From: Paenibacillus rigui
GTDB lineage: Bacteria; Bacillota; Bacilli; Paenibacillales; NBRC-103111
NCBI RefSeq assembly: GCF_002234615.1
Contig: NZ_NMQW01000008.1
Location: 248,001 to 312,000, forward strand
Direction of reading: 5' to 3'
DNA: 64,000 nt
Below the pieces are notes generated by a model. That model did no database searches. It was not told the origin of the DNA and was given only the letters and a program-made list of their open reading frames with translations. This document shows, one piece after another, positions 17,528 through 26,800 of the stretch; the first letter of the stretch is position 1, and every line of letters begins with the position of its first letter. A program made the position numbers and the translations under genes.

Positions 17528-18838
17528 ATGTTGAGAAAAAAATGGTTAACACTTCAAGCGGCATCGCTTGCGCTGGTCATGTCAATCGTAGGGTGCTCGT
17601 CTTCGGGAGCCGACAAGGTTGAGGATGCGAAGACCGCAGCAGAAGATAATTCCCCTGTAACGATTCAATACTGGCATTCCCATGCGGACGCGCAAATCGA
17701 AACGCTGAACTATATGATTGCGGAATTTCAGAAGAAATATCCTAACATTACCGTAGAGCCGGTATTCCAAGGGGCCTACACGGATCTGCACAAAAAGCTT
17801 CAGGCGGCCGTGGCGGCCAAAGAGGTGCCCGCTGTAACGAACGTAGAAGTATCCGTACTGCCGAACTTCGCCGATGGCGGTGTGTTTGCGGATTTGAGCC
17901 CGTATATTAAACGGGATGCCGTGGACATGAACGATTTTTCCAAAGGGATGCTGCAAGCGTATTCATACAATAACAAGCAGTATGGCTTTCCGTTGATCGT
18001 CAGCACAAGCGTCATGGTTTATAACAAGACGATGCTCGATCAGCTCGGCACGAAGCCGCCGCAAACCTGGGCGGAAATCGATGAATTCAACAAGAAGGTG
18101 ACGCAAAAGGATAACGGGAAGACCACACGCTACGCGTTTTCGGTACCCGGCTGGGACACCTGGTACTATGATCCCTGGGTTTCCAACGGGGGCGGGGCCA
18201 TTCTAAGCCAGGATCATAAAGCGACGCTGCTGGATCAACCCGACAGCCTGAAATGGATCCAAAATTTCCGCAAGTGGATGCAGGAGGGCTCCATGCATAT
18301 GGGCTACGGCAAAGGAGCGTCGGACACGATGCGGCAAATGTTCCTCGAAGGCAAAGTCGCGATGGTTCAGCATTCGTCCGCCATTATCAAAACGTATTTG
18401 GAAAATGCCAAGTTTGAAGTAGGCGTCTCATTCATTCCGGGTGACAAGGAGCGCAAATCACATATCGGCGGAGCGGGTATTGTCATTATGGACGGCGCGC
18501 CGGCGAAGCAGAAGGAAGCGGCCTGGAAGTTCGTCAAGTTTATGACAGGCGCCGAAAACAACATTAAGTGGGCGCAGGGCACAGGCTATTTGCCGACGCA
18601 CAAGTCCGTGCTGAACACGGAGGAAGGCAAGAAGTATTTTGAAAAATTACCGCAGTACAAGGCCGTGTTCGATAACTTCGACAATGTGGTTGGACGTCCG
18701 CAGCATCCGGCTTATCCGGAATTCAGCAAGAAGTACATGGAAGTCGTCGGCAAAATGATTCTCGAAAACGCGGACCCGGTACCGCTGATGAAGGATGCCG
18801 TCAAGGACATGAATGCCATTATTAAGGATTCGCAATAA
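17528..18838 (+). CDS. ugpB: Glycerol-3-phosphate/glycerophosphodiester ABC importer, binding lipoprotein
   Basis: 436-residue extracellular solute-binding lipoprotein of the family-1 (carbohydrate) type. The signal peptide ends in the lipobox IVGC (Cys about residue 23). The mature part has the SBP_bac_8 layout: TIQYWHSHADAQIETLNYMI near the start, WDTWYYDPWVSNGGG in the ligand cleft region and KFMTGAENNIKWAQGTGYLP near the end, all typical of UgpB. ATG 17528 follows GAAAGGGG. It heads ugpB-ugpA-ugpE-GDPD under a glycerol-type leader, which supports the substrate assignment over other sugars. Confidence 0.88.
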   Translation: MLRKKWLTLQAASLALVMSIVGCSSSGADKVEDAKTAAEDNSPVTIQYWHSHADAQIETLNYMIAEFQKKYPNITVEPVFQGAYTDLHKKLQAAVAAKEVPAVTNVEVSVLPNFADGGVFADLSPYIKRDAVDMNDFSKGMLQAYSYNNKQYGFPLIVSTSVMVYNKTMLDQLGTKPPQTWAEIDEFNKKVTQKDNGKTTRYAFSVPGWDTWYYDPWVSNGGGAILSQDHKATLLDQPDSLKWIQNFRKWMQEGSMHMGYGKGASDTMRQMFLEGKVAMVQHSSAIIKTYLENAKFEVGVSFIPGDKERKSHIGGAGIVIMDGAPAKQKEAAWKFVKFMTGAENNIKWAQGTGYLPTHKSVLNTEEGKKYFEKLPQYKAVFDNFDNVVGRPQHPAYPEFSKKYMEVVGKMILENADPVPLMKDAVKDMNAIIKDSQ

Positions 18839-18871
18839 CCATAAATACCGCTTGAGAGGGGAACACGCGAT

Positions 18872-19816
18872 ATGAACGTGATGGAGGGCCGGCAGGCCGG
18901 CGCGCAGCAGGAGACAGTCAGAAAAAGTAAGCGTTCCCGTTACCGGATGCTGGAGGGGCTCAAGGATTTCTCCTTTGCCCTTCCCGCACTCCTCATTTTG
19001 CTCGTATTTATTTACTATCCGATGCTGAATTCGTTTTATCTTAGCTTTACGAACTGGAATATGACGAAGCCCGTCAAGAAATTTATCGGGTTCGATAACT
19101 ATGTTTACTTGTTTACTAGCGATACGTTCTACAATGTGCTGAGAATTACGTTTACTTACATGATTCTTGATGTCACAATTACATTAATTTTGGGGCTGCT
19201 GCTCGCGCTGCTCTTCAATTCAACGGCACGCTTCTTTAATTTCCTGAGAACGTTCATCTTTATGCCGCACTATATATCGATGGTCATTATCTCGATGATT
19301 TTTCTATGGATTTTCAATGGACAATACGGCTTGTTAAACGAGCTGCTGAAGCTGTTCGGCATGGATCCGGTGCAGTGGCTGACAAACCCGCGCACGGCTT
19401 TATGGGTGTTGATCGTCGTTTCCGTATGGAAAGGCGTCGGCTTTACCATGATTATTTTTATCGCAGGGCTGCGAAGCATTCCGATTGAATATTACGAGGC
19501 ATCGGGTATTGACGGTGCGACCAAGTGGACGCAGTTATGGCACATTACGCTTCCCCTGCTGTCTCCAACGACGCTGTTTTTGGTGATTACGCATTTTATT
19601 TCCTCCATGCAGGTGTTCCAGTCCGTTGACATTATGACGAACGGAGGGCCTCTGGAGTCTACAAAGGCCATGGTGTACTGGATTTACGAGATGGCCTTTA
19701 CCGATTTCAAAACAGGCAGGGCGTCCGCGCTGGTCGTTATTTTCTTTATCATCATCATTTTGTTGACGATGGTGCAGATGTACATTTCCAAGAAATCCGT
19801 TCATTACGAAGGGTAG
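18872..19816 (+). CDS. ugpA: ABC importer permease, UgpA-like
   Basis: 314-residue inner permease with six transmembrane helices (first about 34-55) after a basic cytosolic N-terminus. The coupling EAA loop is EYYEASGIDGATKWTQLWHI, followed by TLPLLSPTTLF. It pairs with UgpE and is 33 bases downstream of ugpB, with a GAGAGGGG ribosome binding site. No ATPase gene is in the operon, so a shared MsmX/UgpC-type ATPase encoded elsewhere is expected. Confidence 0.9.
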   Translation: MNVMEGRQAGAQQETVRKSKRSRYRMLEGLKDFSFALPALLILLVFIYYPMLNSFYLSFTNWNMTKPVKKFIGFDNYVYLFTSDTFYNVLRITFTYMILDVTITLILGLLLALLFNSTARFFNFLRTFIFMPHYISMVIISMIFLWIFNGQYGLLNELLKLFGMDPVQWLTNPRTALWVLIVVSVWKGVGFTMIIFIAGLRSIPIEYYEASGIDGATKWTQLWHITLPLLSPTTLFLVITHFISSMQVFQSVDIMTNGGPLESTKAMVYWIYEMAFTDFKTGRASALVVIFFIIIILLTMVQMYISKKSVHYEG

Positions 19817-19828
19817 GGGGATCGACTT

Positions 19829-20659
19829 ATGCTTCAGACCTTAACGAAAACTACCCGTATTGCAGCAGCTTTACTTATCACGGCGCTGATGTTTTTTCCG
19901 ATCTACTGGATGCTCATCACCGCATTCAAGACGCCGGCGGAATTAAGGCTGGCCGTGCCGACCTTTTGGCCGGAGAAGCTGATGTGGGAAAATTTCCTTG
20001 ATGCCTTCGATACGATCCCGTTCTACCGGTTTACGGTTAATACGGTAGTCCAAACGGTGGGAATCGTCGTCCTGCAGATCAACATCGGCATTATGGCGGC
20101 GTATGCCTTTGCGAAGGGGTCGTTTGCAGGGCGGGACAAATGGTTTCTGATCGTGCTCGCCGCACTGATCGTACCGGAGCAGGTGATCTTTGTTCCGGTG
20201 TATGTGATGATGTCTAAGCTTCATTGGATTAATACGTACTACGCTCTAATCATTCCTCATGCAGCGTCGGCCTACGGCATTTTCCTGCTGCGGCAAACAT
20301 TCCGTTCCATTAATAACGATGTGATCGAGGCGGCGAAGGTGGATGGGGCCAACCGGATGCAGGTGCTGTATCAAATCTTGACGCCGATGGCCTTTCCGAC
20401 GGTTGCAACGATGATCGTAATCAGCTTTATTCACAGCTGGAACTCGTATTTCTGGCCATTGATTATGACCAACTCGAACCAAATGCGTGTACTGACCGTA
20501 GGGATTGCGATGATGCGGGATTCGATTGCGGGGAACGAAGCGCTGAACATGCATCTGCTGATGGCTGCCAGCGTCGTGGTCATAGTGCCGATCGTCATCG
20601 TGTTCGTCTTTGCTCAAAAATATATCGTGGCTGCGATGGCAAGCTCCACCTTTAAATAG
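19829..20659 (+). CDS. ugpE: ABC importer permease, UgpE-like
   Basis: 276-residue second permease subunit, six helices. Typical start with FFPIYWMLITAFKTPAELRL, EAA loop DVIEAAKVDGANRMQVLYQI followed by LTPMAFPTVATM, and the late helix VVIVPIVIVFVFAQKYIV. It begins 12 bases after ugpA with TAGGGGGAT upstream and is followed by the GDPD gene 46 bases later. Confidence 0.9.
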   Translation: MLQTLTKTTRIAAALLITALMFFPIYWMLITAFKTPAELRLAVPTFWPEKLMWENFLDAFDTIPFYRFTVNTVVQTVGIVVLQINIGIMAAYAFAKGSFAGRDKWFLIVLAALIVPEQVIFVPVYVMMSKLHWINTYYALIIPHAASAYGIFLLRQTFRSINNDVIEAAKVDGANRMQVLYQILTPMAFPTVATMIVISFIHSWNSYFWPLIMTNSNQMRVLTVGIAMMRDSIAGNEALNMHLLMAASVVVIVPIVIVFVFAQKYIVAAMASSTFK

Positions 20660-20705
20660 TGCCCGGAGTGCCGGGCCCAATCTAACTGGCAAAGGAGTCA
20701 AGAAC

Positions 20706-21446
20706 ATGACAATGAGCTCTACATTATTGAATATCGCCCATCGGGGGGCCAAGGGGGAGGCGCCGGAGAACACGCTGGCCGCTTTCCGGCTTGGCTTGGA
20801 GCAAGGCTGCGACGCCATTGAGCTGGACATCCATTTGTCCAAAGACGGGCAGCTCATCGTCATCCACGATGCCACGCTGGACCGGACGACCGACAAGACC
20901 GGCCGTGTGAACGACCTGACGGTGGAGGAGATTAGGCAGGCCGACGCCGGGCGGTGGTTTCATGAAAGCTTTGCAGGCGAACGCGTCCCCTTGCTGGAGG
21001 AAGTGTTCGATTTGGTACCGCCTCACATCATGATCAACGTGGAGATTAAAGATTCGTACGGTCGTCGGACGGAGCCTGCACTTGTGGAGCTGATGAGGAA
21101 CAAGGACCGGGTCGGGCAGGTCGTCGTGTCCTCCTTCGATCATAAAAGCTTGCAGTACTTGAAGCTGCTGGAGCCGGAGACGAGAATGGGACTGCTGTAT
21201 GACGTCAATTTAGGCCGCCACTCGGCACTGGTTTCCTCGCTGGGGGCTCCGGTTTATTCGCTGCATCCTAACTTCAAACGAATCAGCAAGGAAGATGTGC
21301 GCGATGCGGTCGCGCAAGGACTGCAGGTATTCCCGTATACCATTAACCGTGAAGAGGATATGATGCTTGCGATACAGTACGGGGTATCCGGTATTATTAC
21401 CGATTATCCGGGGCGATTAAAGGCTTTGCTGTGCCCGACGGTGTAA
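20706..21446 (+). CDS. Glycerophosphodiester phosphodiesterase, cytosolic
   Basis: 246-residue GDPD-family TIM barrel that hydrolyses glycerophosphodiesters to glycerol-3-phosphate and an alcohol. Catalytic and metal residues are in NIAHRGAKGEAPENTLAAF (His, Arg, Glu), AIELDIHLSKDGQLIVIHD (Glu, Asp, His) and INVEIKDSYG; HDATLDRTTDKTG is also typical. No signal peptide, so it acts on diesters imported by UgpBAE, the same logic as E. coli UgpQ. Start ATG 20706 behind AAAGGAG; there is an upstream in-frame start but it overlaps ugpE. Confidence 0.92.
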   Translation: MTMSSTLLNIAHRGAKGEAPENTLAAFRLGLEQGCDAIELDIHLSKDGQLIVIHDATLDRTTDKTGRVNDLTVEEIRQADAGRWFHESFAGERVPLLEEVFDLVPPHIMINVEIKDSYGRRTEPALVELMRNKDRVGQVVVSSFDHKSLQYLKLLEPETRMGLLYDVNLGRHSALVSSLGAPVYSLHPNFKRISKEDVRDAVAQGLQVFPYTINREEDMMLAIQYGVSGIITDYPGRLKALLCPTV

Positions 21447-21467
21447 ATCGAAATTTGAGGTGAAAAA

Positions 21468-22643
21468 ATGAAGCGAGCCATCATCTTGTTAGCTTTGATA
21501 GGCTCTATAAGTCTGGCGTCCGCCGGATGCCAGCAAGCCCCGGCAGGGCTGTCTGTAAGTGCCGGCGATCAAGGCACACCGTCTTCAACCGGTTCGCCCA
21601 AGCAGAATCAGAGCCAGGGTCAGAATCAGGGGCAAGCCCCAGATCAGCAAAGCCGGAAGAGCCTGCAGGGAAAGGGCTTTACACAGGAAGAAGCAGGCAT
21701 CAAGCTTCGCGTTGACATGCCGGAGCTCCAGGCTTTTTTGCAGCAGGCCAAGGCAGGGCCTATCGTTCCGGCTTTATTGCAGGATGCGGTACCGCAGGGG
21801 CTTGCCCTGGTGGAGGATAAACAGTGGATCCTTATATCGCATTACCGAACCGGGGGCAAGTCCAGCCTGCTGTCGGTGATTGATGCAGGCTCCGGCAAGC
21901 TGGTGAAGGTAGTCGAGCTGTATACCAATGCGACGACTCCGTATAACGGCCATGCCGGAGGCATTGCGGCCAGCCCCAAGCATGTATGGGTCTCCTCCGG
22001 CGAGGAGGTCAGTATTCTGAATATCGATGATATTCAGAAGGCCGAAGACGGAGGCAGGCTTGTTTTTCAGGGATCGGTGCGAAGCGATACCCGTGCCTCT
22101 TTTGCCGCTTATGCGGACGGGATTTTATGGATCGGGGAATTTGCCCACGGCAAAGACTACCCTACCAAGGAGTCGCATTATGCAACGAATCGGGATGACA
22201 AGCAGCATAAAGCTTGGGCGGAAGGCTACAGGCTGGATGCAGCGACCGATTTGCCGCCTGGGGCCGCTTCGGATGCCAAGGGACAGCAGCCTACGCCGAA
22301 TTATATCTTGTCCTTACCTGACAATGTGCAGGGGATGTATGTAGGCAAGGACAGTATCCGGCTCAGCCAATCGTACGGGCGCAATAACGCAAGTACACTG
22401 CTCACGTTCAAGAACAGTCTGGCTGAGAAGCCTCATGCATCGGTATCCTTGAACTCCGCTGTGATCCCTATGTGGTTCCTCGACAGCAAGAATCGGACGG
22501 GATCGATGGAGCTGCCGCCCATGTCGGAGGGGATTGCCGAATCCGAAGGCTCCTTGTATATTTTGTTTGAGTCGGGTGCAGCTCCTTATCGAAGCTCCTC
22601 CAGCTATGCGTTGGATCGTCTGCAGATCATCCCGGCAAAATAA
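21468..22643 (+). CDS. Lipoprotein with propeller-like repeat domain, function unknown
   Basis: 391 residues. The signal peptide ends at SAGC (Cys about 20), so it is a lipoprotein; a Gln/Ser/Gly-rich linker runs to about residue 70. From about 105 to the end is a domain with repeated strands: VPQGLALVEDKQWILISHYR, SLLSVIDAGSGKLVKVVEL, GHAGGIAASPKHVWVSSGE, DGILWIGEFAHG, PMWFLDSKNRTG and LPPMSEGIAESEGSLYILFE. This pattern suggests a beta-propeller. The same domain recurs inside the S-layer protein at 23831. It lies between two GDPD genes and follows the first by 21 bases, so a role in capture or processing of surface glycerophosphodiesters or teichoic acid is possible but unproven. Confidence 0.75.
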   Translation: MKRAIILLALIGSISLASAGCQQAPAGLSVSAGDQGTPSSTGSPKQNQSQGQNQGQAPDQQSRKSLQGKGFTQEEAGIKLRVDMPELQAFLQQAKAGPIVPALLQDAVPQGLALVEDKQWILISHYRTGGKSSLLSVIDAGSGKLVKVVELYTNATTPYNGHAGGIAASPKHVWVSSGEEVSILNIDDIQKAEDGGRLVFQGSVRSDTRASFAAYADGILWIGEFAHGKDYPTKESHYATNRDDKQHKAWAEGYRLDAATDLPPGAASDAKGQQPTPNYILSLPDNVQGMYVGKDSIRLSQSYGRNNASTLLTFKNSLAEKPHASVSLNSAVIPMWFLDSKNRTGSMELPPMSEGIAESEGSLYILFESGAAPYRSSSSYALDRLQIIPAK

Positions 22644-22717
22644 CGGTTGGTATCCGTTCGCAGCATGGGTTATGATCAGGGAAGGGAAGTACAACATCAT
22701 AAGCAGGAGGAACGACA

Positions 22718-23434
22718 ATGAAAATTGCCGGATTGGCGCACAGGGGCTATCCCAAGAAATTTCCTGAAAATACGATGGCTTCTTTTCAAGCGGCTATGGA
22801 TTTATCCTTCAGCCATCTGGAGTTGGACGTACAGCTTAGCAAAGATGGTGTCCCCGTCGTTATTCATGATACTACCGTCAACCGGACGACGAACGGCAAG
22901 GGGCATGTAGCGGACTTCACCTTGGAGGAGCTGCGCCAGCTTGACGCGGGGGGAGAAGAATCGATCCCGACGCTGGCGGAAGTGCTGATGCTCGCCAAGG
23001 ACAAGGTTCTGGTCGACATTGAATTGAAGCAGAGCGGGAATTTATACCCCGGATTAGAGGAAAAGGTGCTGGAGGTCATTGCCGAATGCGGCGTTCAGGA
23101 TCAAGTATTCGTCACCTCCTTCGATCATTACTCCATCCAGAGAATGCGGCAGCTATCCAAAGAAATCGAGCTCGGCCTGGTCCTATACGGGGCCACGCCT
23201 GCCGTGTTTCCCCTTGCAGAGCAGCTGGGAGCGCGTTACATTTCGGTCAAATACATTTACTTAACGGATGACTTTGTCCAAGAGTGCGAACAACGCGGCA
23301 TTCAACTGATCGCGTGGACGATAGACGATGAGGCGGAGATGCGTAAGCTGCGGGAGCAATACCCTCATGTATGGATCTGTACGAATGAGCTGGAAAAATG
23401 GAAGCAGTGTGTCATGGACATAGAAGCTGTGTAA
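22718..23434 (+). CDS. Glycerophosphodiester phosphodiesterase, second copy
   Basis: 238-residue cytosolic GDPD enzyme. Conserved pieces are GLAHRGYPKKFPENTMASF, LELDVQLSKDGVPVVIHD, DTTVNRTTNGKG and LVDIELKQSG; the Glu-Asp-His and His-Arg catalytic set is complete. It differs well from the paralogue at 20706 (no long insertion after the ELR segment), so not a recent duplicate. ATG 22718 follows AGGAGG. It closes the glycerophosphodiester block before a strong terminator. Confidence 0.9.
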   Translation: MKIAGLAHRGYPKKFPENTMASFQAAMDLSFSHLELDVQLSKDGVPVVIHDTTVNRTTNGKGHVADFTLEELRQLDAGGEESIPTLAEVLMLAKDKVLVDIELKQSGNLYPGLEEKVLEVIAECGVQDQVFVTSFDHYSIQRMRQLSKEIELGLVLYGATPAVFPLAEQLGARYISVKYIYLTDDFVQECEQRGIQLIAWTIDDEAEMRKLREQYPHVWICTNELEKWKQCVMDIEAV

Positions 23435-23458
23435 TCATAGGCTGGAGAATAAGAGAAG

Positions 23459-23535
23459 CCCGGATTGCATGCAGGTCAGGCAAGTGACGGAAAGTATTCC
23501 GTGACAAGCCTGCTTGCTGCACGCCGGGCTTTTAT
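23459..23535 (+). terminator. Long terminator after second GDPD gene
   Basis: AAGCCCGG pairs with CCGGGCTT, CAGGTCAGGC with GCCTGCTTG and ACGGAA with TTCCGT, followed by TTTATTT. Confidence 0.8.
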
Positions 23536-23539
23536 TTGT

Positions 23540-23565
23540 GAAGCCAGCTTTCCTTATGGAAAGCT
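23540..23565. repeat. 26-bp direct repeat, left copy, with internal hairpin
   Basis: Contains the perfect inverted repeat AGCTTTCC-TTAT-GGAAAGCT. A second copy with three mismatches is at 23790-23815. The two bracket palindrome copy C. Confidence 0.7.
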
Positions 23566-23587
23566 CCAGGCGGCCGGGAAATCATCA

Positions 23588-23755
23588 CGCTAGAAATTTG
23601 CTATGAACAGAGGTGGGGTATTCCCTGGAGGAGCGATAGCGTCCGCCTTTGTTATCGGGAACGAACCGCTGTAAAGTGAATCCAATCCTAAGTTCCCGGT
23701 AACAACAGAGGCTGGAGGGGAATACCCCACCGGAGTATAATGGCAAATTATAGCT
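23588..23755. repeat. Long intergenic palindrome, copy C (diverged)
   Basis: GTGGGGTATTCCC (23613-23625) is perfectly complementary to GGGAATACCCCAC (23718-23730). Inside, TTGTTATCGGGAAC pairs with GTTCCCGGTAACAA; outside, GCTAGAAATTTGC pairs with GCAAATTATAGC. The half AGCGTCCGCCTTTGTTATCG is recognisably related to GCGTTCGCCTTTGTCCCGG of copies A and B, so the three belong to one family. The whole 23435-23830 gap has no gene. Confidence 0.75.
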
Positions 23756-23789
23756 TCCCTGGGTTTCTCAGCTCTTAGCGAATGCTTAC

Positions 23790-23815
23790 GAAGTCAGCTT
23801 TCCTTACGGAAAACT
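23790..23815. repeat. 26-bp direct repeat, right copy, in S-layer gene leader
   Basis: Same sequence as 23540-23565 with three changes. Its hairpin (AGCTTTCC with GGAAAACT, allowing one G-U pair) ends a few bases before the AGGAGG of the S-layer gene, where it could affect mRNA stability or access of the ribosome. Confidence 0.65.
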
Positions 23816-23830
23816 TTTAGGAGGAAAAAA

Positions 23831-26800
23831 ATGAAAAACTACCGCCATCATAAGCTGGCCATTACGATGCTAGTGATGACCATCCTGCAGGGCTGCTTAA
23901 CAGGATTGTTTGTACCATCAAAGTTGTATGCGCTTACAGCTGCTCCGGAGCTGCTCATTACAGAGATTGTAGCGGCATCCGGCGGAAGCAATCAGGCGTA
24001 TGAGTATGTAGAAATTTATAATCATACTTCCCAAGAGATCAATCTGAACAACTATAAGCTCCGGTATTACAGCGCGAGCCCTTATACAACATTCGCCAAC
24101 GAATGGACTTTTGTGAACAAAACGATAGCTCCGCGCAGCGCCATGGTGCTATGGCTTCAAAAATTCGATAATCTGAACAACCCCTCGGGGCCGAACTCTT
24201 TAGCCGATTTCAACAGCAACTACGGGGCTGCATTATCGCAGGATCAGCTGTACCCGGTGAAATTGACGACAAGCGGGCAAGGCCTGCATGATACCGCCAA
24301 GAGGCGGATTACACTGGCCAACGTTTCAGGCACTATCGTGGTCAGCGCCTATATTAACGATGGAGCTGCCGACGGGATTAAGGATAAAGGCATTGTTTAC
24401 AGTTATCCGGGAAGCGGGATTGAAATGACGAAGGTGGCCAACAGCCAGACGGCTACCCCCGGCTCATTGATAAACGGGCAAATTCCGGGACCGAATCCTC
24501 CCGCCGGTGTTACTGCTCAGCCTTCGGATCAAAGCGTGACACTCAGCTGGACTGCGAACGAGGAGGCGAATATCGCCAGCTACAAGGTATATCAGCAGGG
24601 GGCGGCACAGCCGGCGACCGTAACGGATACGATATACCGAGTAACCGGGCTTATCAATGAAACGGAGTATAAATTTCGTGTAACCGCTGTGGATACGAAC
24701 GGGAACGAGTCGGCCGGCTCATCCATCGCCGCCGCGATTCCACAGTTGATCGTGGACACGACCCCACCGGAGCAACCGACCGGATTGACGGCCTCCACAG
24801 GACTCGGCACCGTGGGTTTGAGCTGGTCGCCAAATCACGAAAATGACATCGCAGGCTACCGGGTTTTCATGGACGGAGCGTTGCTGACAACGGTATCGGC
24901 GGCCACCTACAGAACGCAGCTGGCATCGCTGACCCCGGGCAGAGCGTACCCGTTTCAGCTTACCGCCTTGGACAAAGCGGGCAACGAATCCGTCAAATCC
25001 GCTGCCGTCCGGGCAGTCCCGGATACAGCACCGGTGCCCGCGCTGCTGATCACGGAGCTTGTTCCGGATACGGATAATCATTATACCGGCTATGACGCGT
25101 TTGAATATGTAGAGCTGTACAACAACAGTCTGGAGGCGATCGATCTGAAAGGCTACACGCTGAAGCTGGAAAGCTCCGATCCGGCCAAAAGCTGGCAGCA
25201 ATCCATCGAGCAAACCGCTGTCCTGCGCCCGAAACAAACGGTCGTCCTCTGGACGAGAAAGGCGGAGCTCGCTCATCTGGACAAGGAAGCCTTTAACCGT
25301 AATTTTTATGCCTCCTACATGGCAAAATACGCTGCCGAGGACTCGATTATATTCGTCGACGGAGTCAGCGGTTTAATTAATTCCGGGAAGCAGACGGTTG
25401 TTTTACAAGATGCGGAAGGCAAGGAAACGGTTCGTGCTTCCTATAATGACTCTGCAACGGATGTCAAAACGAATACAAGCATCGTATTCAGTTACCCTGT
25501 CGACGGTACGAATCGGATGCGGAAGACGGAAGCGAAAGCCGTCCCGACACCAGGGCAGCTCATCAGCGGACAGCTTGCCGCTATTCCCGGCTCTGATGTA
25601 CAGCCGCCAGCGGTACCTTCAGGCGTAGAGGCTGCTGCGGGAAACGGCCAGGTGACTCTAAGCTGGAGTCCTAATACGGAGCTGGATCTTGCAGCCTACC
25701 GCATCTATAGGAACGGAAAGCCGGAGCTGGAGGTACCGCTCGGCCAGCGGCAAGCTATCGTTTCGATGCTGACGGGGAACGTCGATTATTCCTTCACCCT
25801 GTCGGCTGTTGATATTTATGGTAACGAATCGCCTCAGTCCATAGCAGTCCATGCTGTACCGGGACATCAAAGCATCACGCAGCAGGATCGGAGTGAAGCG
25901 GTGGATACGGCCTTATTCCCAGATTTCTGGAATATGAGTCAGCCCGGACTGGTGGTACCCGGTTTAGTCGAGGATGTCGTACCTCAAGGGATGGCATATG
26001 ATAAGGAAAAAGACTGGCTGCTCATTTCCAATTACCGGGAAGATGGCAGACCCAGCACCTTATCGGTTATTGATGCCAAGACGAATCGGATGATCAAATC
26101 GTTGAACCTGTATCAGGAAAATAATACGCCCTATACCGGTCATGCAGGCGGGGTTGCAATCAGCCGAAGCAACGTCTGGATTGCCTCGGGAAGCTATTTG
26201 TACCGAATTCCGCTGGAGACGATCGTTCAAGCGGAGAATCAGGATCAGGTCTCTTTTGCAGATAAAATATTGACGCCGACACGGGCATCTCTGGCCGCGT
26301 ACCATAACGGTGTTCTGTGGGTAGGCGAATATTATGAAGAGCCGGGATATCCGACGGACAGTAGTCACAAGCTGATGAACCGGGATCAGGAAATGTATGG
26401 TGCATGGCTGGCCGGCTATAAGCTGGATGATGTGTCAGATCGACCTGCACCTGACCATCCAAGTGTCAATGATGCCCTTGTGCCGGACTATATTTTGTCG
26501 ATACCCGGCAACATTCAAGGAGTCGATGTGCTTGACGATCAAATCATTCTCACTCAATCGTTCACCCGTGCAAAGGGCAGCAGCCTTGTCCGCTACAAGC
26601 AGCCTTTAGGCCAGGTGCCGGATACGACGGTAAGCCTTGGGCAGTACCCTGTGCCCGTATGGTTTCTGGATTCCCAAAGCCGGATCGAGAGCAACGGGGA
26701 GCTAGCTGCCCCTCCGATGGCGGAAGGCGTCGTAGACAGGGAAGGCAAGCTGTATGTTTTGTTCGAATCCGGGGCGAATGCCTACCGAACCACGGCACTG

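Noticed and set aside
23588-23755. CRISPR-like repeat or insertion sequence in the gap before the large S-layer gene
   Set aside because: There are no regular spacers and no transposase frame; the structure is a palindrome related to two others in the window.
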